A stretch of DNA of 10,533 nt, from contig PTKA01000016.1 in assembly GCA_002937525.1 (NCBI GenBank), positions 1 through 10,533 on the forward strand, read 5' to 3'. The notes beneath the pieces are model-generated. The model saw only the letters and a program-made list of their open reading frames with translations, searched no databases and was not told the DNA's origin. Position numbers and translations under genes: made by a program. This DNA is from Alphaproteobacteria bacterium MarineAlpha10_Bin3. Its GTDB lineage: Bacteria; Pseudomonadota; Alphaproteobacteria; UBA8366; GCA-2717185. This document shows, piece after piece, positions 8,527 through 10,533 of this stretch (its first letter is position 1; each line of letters begins with the position of its first letter).

Positions 8527-9699
8527 CTACGAACAGGCAAGGCGGCCCATATAATTGCGCGCGCTCGCGAGTATCCGTGCATTTGCCGCAGGAAAGGATT
8601 TCAGCAACTTGCCATAGGTCGTGCAGGCTGATTCATTTTCCCCGATTTGCGACAAGGATTTAGCCAGTTTGAACAAATTATCAGCCGCCTTGTTGCCTTT
8701 TGGGAAGCGCTGATAGGCATCGAGAAATATCCGGGCGGCTTCGGCGAAATCTTTGCGGACGTAATAGGTTTCGCCCATCCAGTACATGGCATTTCCCGCC
8801 AGAGGAACGTCGGGATGCCGCTCGATGAATTCGCGCAAGGCTGTTTCGGCGGTAACGTAGTCGCGTTTTCTCAACAACTTGAATGCAAATGTATACTGCT
8901 CCTGAACCGTGCCTTCGGGAAGGATGCTTGGCGTCGATACCGCCTGCTGAACGCCACTCACCGTAACGCCCGCTGGACCCGGTGCCGATTGCGGCGCTGG
9001 CGCGGTGCCCAATGCGCCGCCCGAAGACGGCATTGCTGCGCCAGGCGGCGGCGTTTGGCCCGCTCGAACGGCGTCGATGTCCCGTTGATTCACGGTTCCG
9101 AGCATTTTGGAACCCGGCGGGAGCGGCGTTCCGGCGAAGGTTCGCGAAGCGATGATCGTTGTTCCCGTACTATCGCGGCTCACGACGGTTTCGGGCGGCA
9201 TACCGGCCCGGCCCGGTACAGTGGCTGGAGGCGCTGCCGCCGTGGGGCTCCGGCTGCTCTCGAGTGACTGGAGACGCAAATCGACATCGCGGACCAGCTT
9301 GTCCAGCCGGTTTCCCATGAGCTGCACGGCGTGACTGGACTGCTCCAATTGCCCGGTCAGTTCACGAATCTGCGATTGCATTTCCAGCACTCGGCGTTGC
9401 AAGAGGGCCATGGATTCCGGGTTCGGACCAGCGCGGGTCGTGACACCCCTCGACGGCGGCACATTGTTCGATCGATACAGATAGCTCTGGATATCGTCCA
9501 TATCCCGGCGAATCCGATTCATCTGATCGGAAAGATTTTCCTGCGCAACGGCGTCGGCAAAAAATGGAACCAGAATAACCAGCCCGAGCAGAACCACGGC
9601 CGCCATGCTCGTGGTGCGACGGATTGCTCGAATATTCAAAATCCCCTTCCGGGCAAGCCAAGCCGCGTATTGCCGGTTCACGAATATAGCCACATGCAT
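8527..9699 (-). CDS. cpoB: Tol-Pal system TPR protein CpoB/YbgF
   Basis: Periplasmic protein that in E. coli links Tol-Pal energy state to PBP1B-driven peptidoglycan synthesis during division. The 390-residue product has a long basic N-region (with RR at 27-28), a hydrophobic core at about 33-50 and a likely signal cleavage after ADAVA (residue 52). A coiled-coil stretch follows (about 54-150, with leucine/Gln-rich heptads), then a Pro/Ala/Gly-rich low-complexity linker (about 152-262), and C-terminal TPR repeats (from about 268; YTFAFKLLRKRDYVTAETALREF, AMYWMGETYYVRKDFAEAARIF, and a third). It is much longer than E. coli CpoB (about 260 residues), mostly because of the linker. The ATG at 9699 is chosen for its GAAAGG site 5 bases upstream; an internal Met at residue 32, right before the hydrophobic core, lacks such a site. 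It lies 83 bases after pal. Confidence 0.92.
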   Translation of the reverse strand: MHVAIFVNRQYAAWLARKGILNIRAIRRTTSMAAVVLLGLVILVPFFADAVAQENLSDQMNRIRRDMDDIQSYLYRSNNVPPSRGVTTRAGPNPESMALLQRRVLEMQSQIRELTGQLEQSSHAVQLMGNRLDKLVRDVDLRLQSLESSRSPTAAAPPATVPGRAGMPPETVVSRDSTGTTIIASRTFAGTPLPPGSKMLGTVNQRDIDAVRAGQTPPPGAAMPSSGGALGTAPAPQSAPGPAGVTVSGVQQAVSTPSILPEGTVQEQYTFAFKLLRKRDYVTAETALREFIERHPDVPLAGNAMYWMGETYYVRKDFAEAARIFLDAYQRFPKGNKAADNLFKLAKSLSQIGENESACTTYGKLLKSFPAANARILASARNYMGRLACS

Positions 9700-9782
9700 G
9701 GCGCCCTTTCTACTGCGCCAATTCGTCGAAAATAAGGCGTTGTACTATCTATATCGACAGGTACAGATGCCAATCGCGCGAA
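9700..9782. other. pal-cpoB intergenic spacer
   Basis: 83 bases. It carries the cpoB ribosome binding site near its left end (GAAAGG, minus strand). A weak inverted TGTAC/GTACA pair around 9740-9765 has a 15-base loop and no T-run, so I do not call a terminator. The lack of a clear stop signal supports co-transcription of pal and cpoB. Confidence 0.5.
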
Positions 9783-10328
9783 CTAGCTGCCTGCCGCGCC
9801 TTTCTTGAGCGTCACGCCACGGCGGTTTTGCGCCCAAGCTGCCGCGTTCGAACCAAGCACCGCAGGCCGTTCCTTGCCGTAGCTTATGGTTGCAATTCTG
9901 TCGGCCGAAACGTCCAAGCTTATCAGATGTTCGCGGACCGCGTTGGCGCGCCGTTCACCCAGCGCCAGATTGTATTCACGCGTACCACGTTCATCGGCAT
10001 GACCTTCAACAACGACCGTAACATTGGCATTATCCTGCATCCAGGCGGCTTGCCGCTTCAACGTATCCGCGGATTCGCTTGAAATCTCCGATTTGTCTAA
10101 GGCGAAGAAAACCCGATCGCCGACATTGACGACCAGATATTCTTGTGAATCCGGCGCCAACCCTTTCGGTTTCATTGTTTCTGTCGCGGCGGTAGATCCG
10201 CCGCTACCGCTTGACGCGGCTTGCATGGAGGTACCCTCGCTCGACGCGGAGCCTGACTCTTCCGTATCTGTCGCGCAGGCGGAAACCAATAACGCGATTG
10301 CCAACAAACCTAAAATCTTGGTGCGCAT
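9783..10328 (-). CDS. pal: Peptidoglycan-associated lipoprotein Pal
   Basis: Outer-membrane lipoprotein of the Tol-Pal complex that binds peptidoglycan and TolB and keeps the outer membrane attached during constriction. The 181-residue product has a lipoprotein signal peptide ending in LLVSA-C18 (lipobox). The residue after the Cys is Ala, not Asp, compatible with outer-membrane sorting by the enteric rule. A Ser/Gly/Thr-rich tether (19-52) leads to an OmpA-like peptidoglycan-binding domain (about 64-176) with VFFALDKSEI, EGHADERGTREYNLALGERRA (108-128) and NRRGVTL near the end. The Asp and Arg of that motif are the usual diaminopimelate contacts. The ATG at 10328 is preceded by AAGGGA at 8 bases (10337-10342). 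Upstream is an AT-rich leader rather than an immediate tolB end. Confidence 0.96.
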   Translation of the reverse strand: MRTKILGLLAIALLVSACATDTEESGSASSEGTSMQAASSGSGGSTAATETMKPKGLAPDSQEYLVVNVGDRVFFALDKSEISSESADTLKRQAAWMQDNANVTVVVEGHADERGTREYNLALGERRANAVREHLISLDVSADRIATISYGKERPAVLGSNAAAWAQNRRGVTLKKGAAGS

Positions 10329-10533
10329 TTTCTTATTCCCTTGGGCGGAATTGATTATTCCTGTTTCATCTTCACATGGCCTGGATGGTAAAGTCTTTTA
10401 TACATCTATACATCCAAGCTACTTTAAGCACGCCGGATACTGAATTACAACCTCTCAACATCAATATATCACACAGAATTGACGGCACTTTGAGGTACTC
10501 CCCGGAAATCGGACGGTGACGTGACAGCCCGTT
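10329..10533. other. AT-rich leader upstream of pal
   Basis: About 205 bases, visibly richer in A/T than the rest of the window, as expected for a promoter and leader region. It contains the pal ribosome site (AAGGGA, 10337-10342), a short inverted repeat (GGAAT/ATTCC, 10347-10361), a tandem 8-base repeat and several weak -10-like hexamers (TATATT, TATAAA on the minus strand), none with a convincing -35. tolB is expected to the right. A minus-strand frame from 10531 to a TGA at 10469-10471 could be the last codons of tolB, but its residues do not clearly match the usual TolB C-terminus. Confidence 0.45.
10399..10414. repeat. Tandem 8-base duplication TATACATC x2
   Basis: TATACATC occurs twice in direct tandem (10399-10406 and 10407-10414) in the pal leader, about 70-85 bases before the pal start. 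Such a repeat could vary in copy number by slippage and overlaps AT-rich, -10-like sequence on the minus strand. It may equally be chance in an AT-rich stretch. Confidence 0.4.

Noticed and set aside
9740..9765. Hairpin between pal and cpoB
   Set aside because: Only 5-base arms, a 15-base loop and no T-run, so not a credible terminator.
10469..10531. Possible C-terminal codons of tolB on the minus strand
   Set aside because: About 20 codons to a TGA at the window edge contain a faint TSPSD-like stretch, but not the usual DPAWSP ending of TolB; too short to call.

Overview
The window is a chromosomal segment of an alphaproteobacterium, most likely a GC-rich, Rhodospirillales-like lineage. This rests on gene order (pal-cpoB-tilS-ftsH-glmM-thiD on one strand, typical of alphaproteobacteria), on the proteobacterial GroEL with a Gly/Met-rich tail, and on GC-rich coding sequence. 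No close relative can be named from sequence alone.

Layout. At the left edge (1-1464, + strand) is groEL, missing about its first 66 codons, followed by a strong hairpin terminator with a UUCG tetraloop. All intact genes to the right lie on the minus strand, so the left part is convergent. Reading in transcription order from the right edge: an AT-rich leader, pal (10328-9783), cpoB/ybgF (9699-8527), tilS (8523-7198), ftsH (7093-5165, GTG start), glmM (5138-3786) and thiD (3789-2965, ATGA overlap with glmM). Most gaps are short, so this looks like one or two operons. tolB is expected just beyond the right edge.

Between thiD and groEL (about 1681-2950) is a gene graveyard that simple ORF calling hides. 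A C-terminal piece of a PhzF-family isomerase (minus, with a small deletion) abuts a C-terminal piece of an IS21-family IstA transposase (plus), which abuts an amidase lacking its N-terminal third, including the region that normally carries the catalytic lysine (minus). These are best read as scars of an IS21-type insertion followed by deletions.

Functionally the intact block serves the cell envelope and core maintenance. Pal and CpoB belong to the Tol-Pal system that couples outer-membrane constriction and peptidoglycan synthesis to division. GlmM makes glucosamine-1-phosphate for peptidoglycan and LPS. FtsH is the membrane quality-control protease. TilS modifies tRNA-Ile, ThiD makes the thiamin pyrimidine, and GroEL folds proteins. 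I found no CRISPR array, RNA gene, intact mobile element or undescribed multi-gene system. The most interesting parts are the scrap junctions and a few regulatory-looking intergenic structures.
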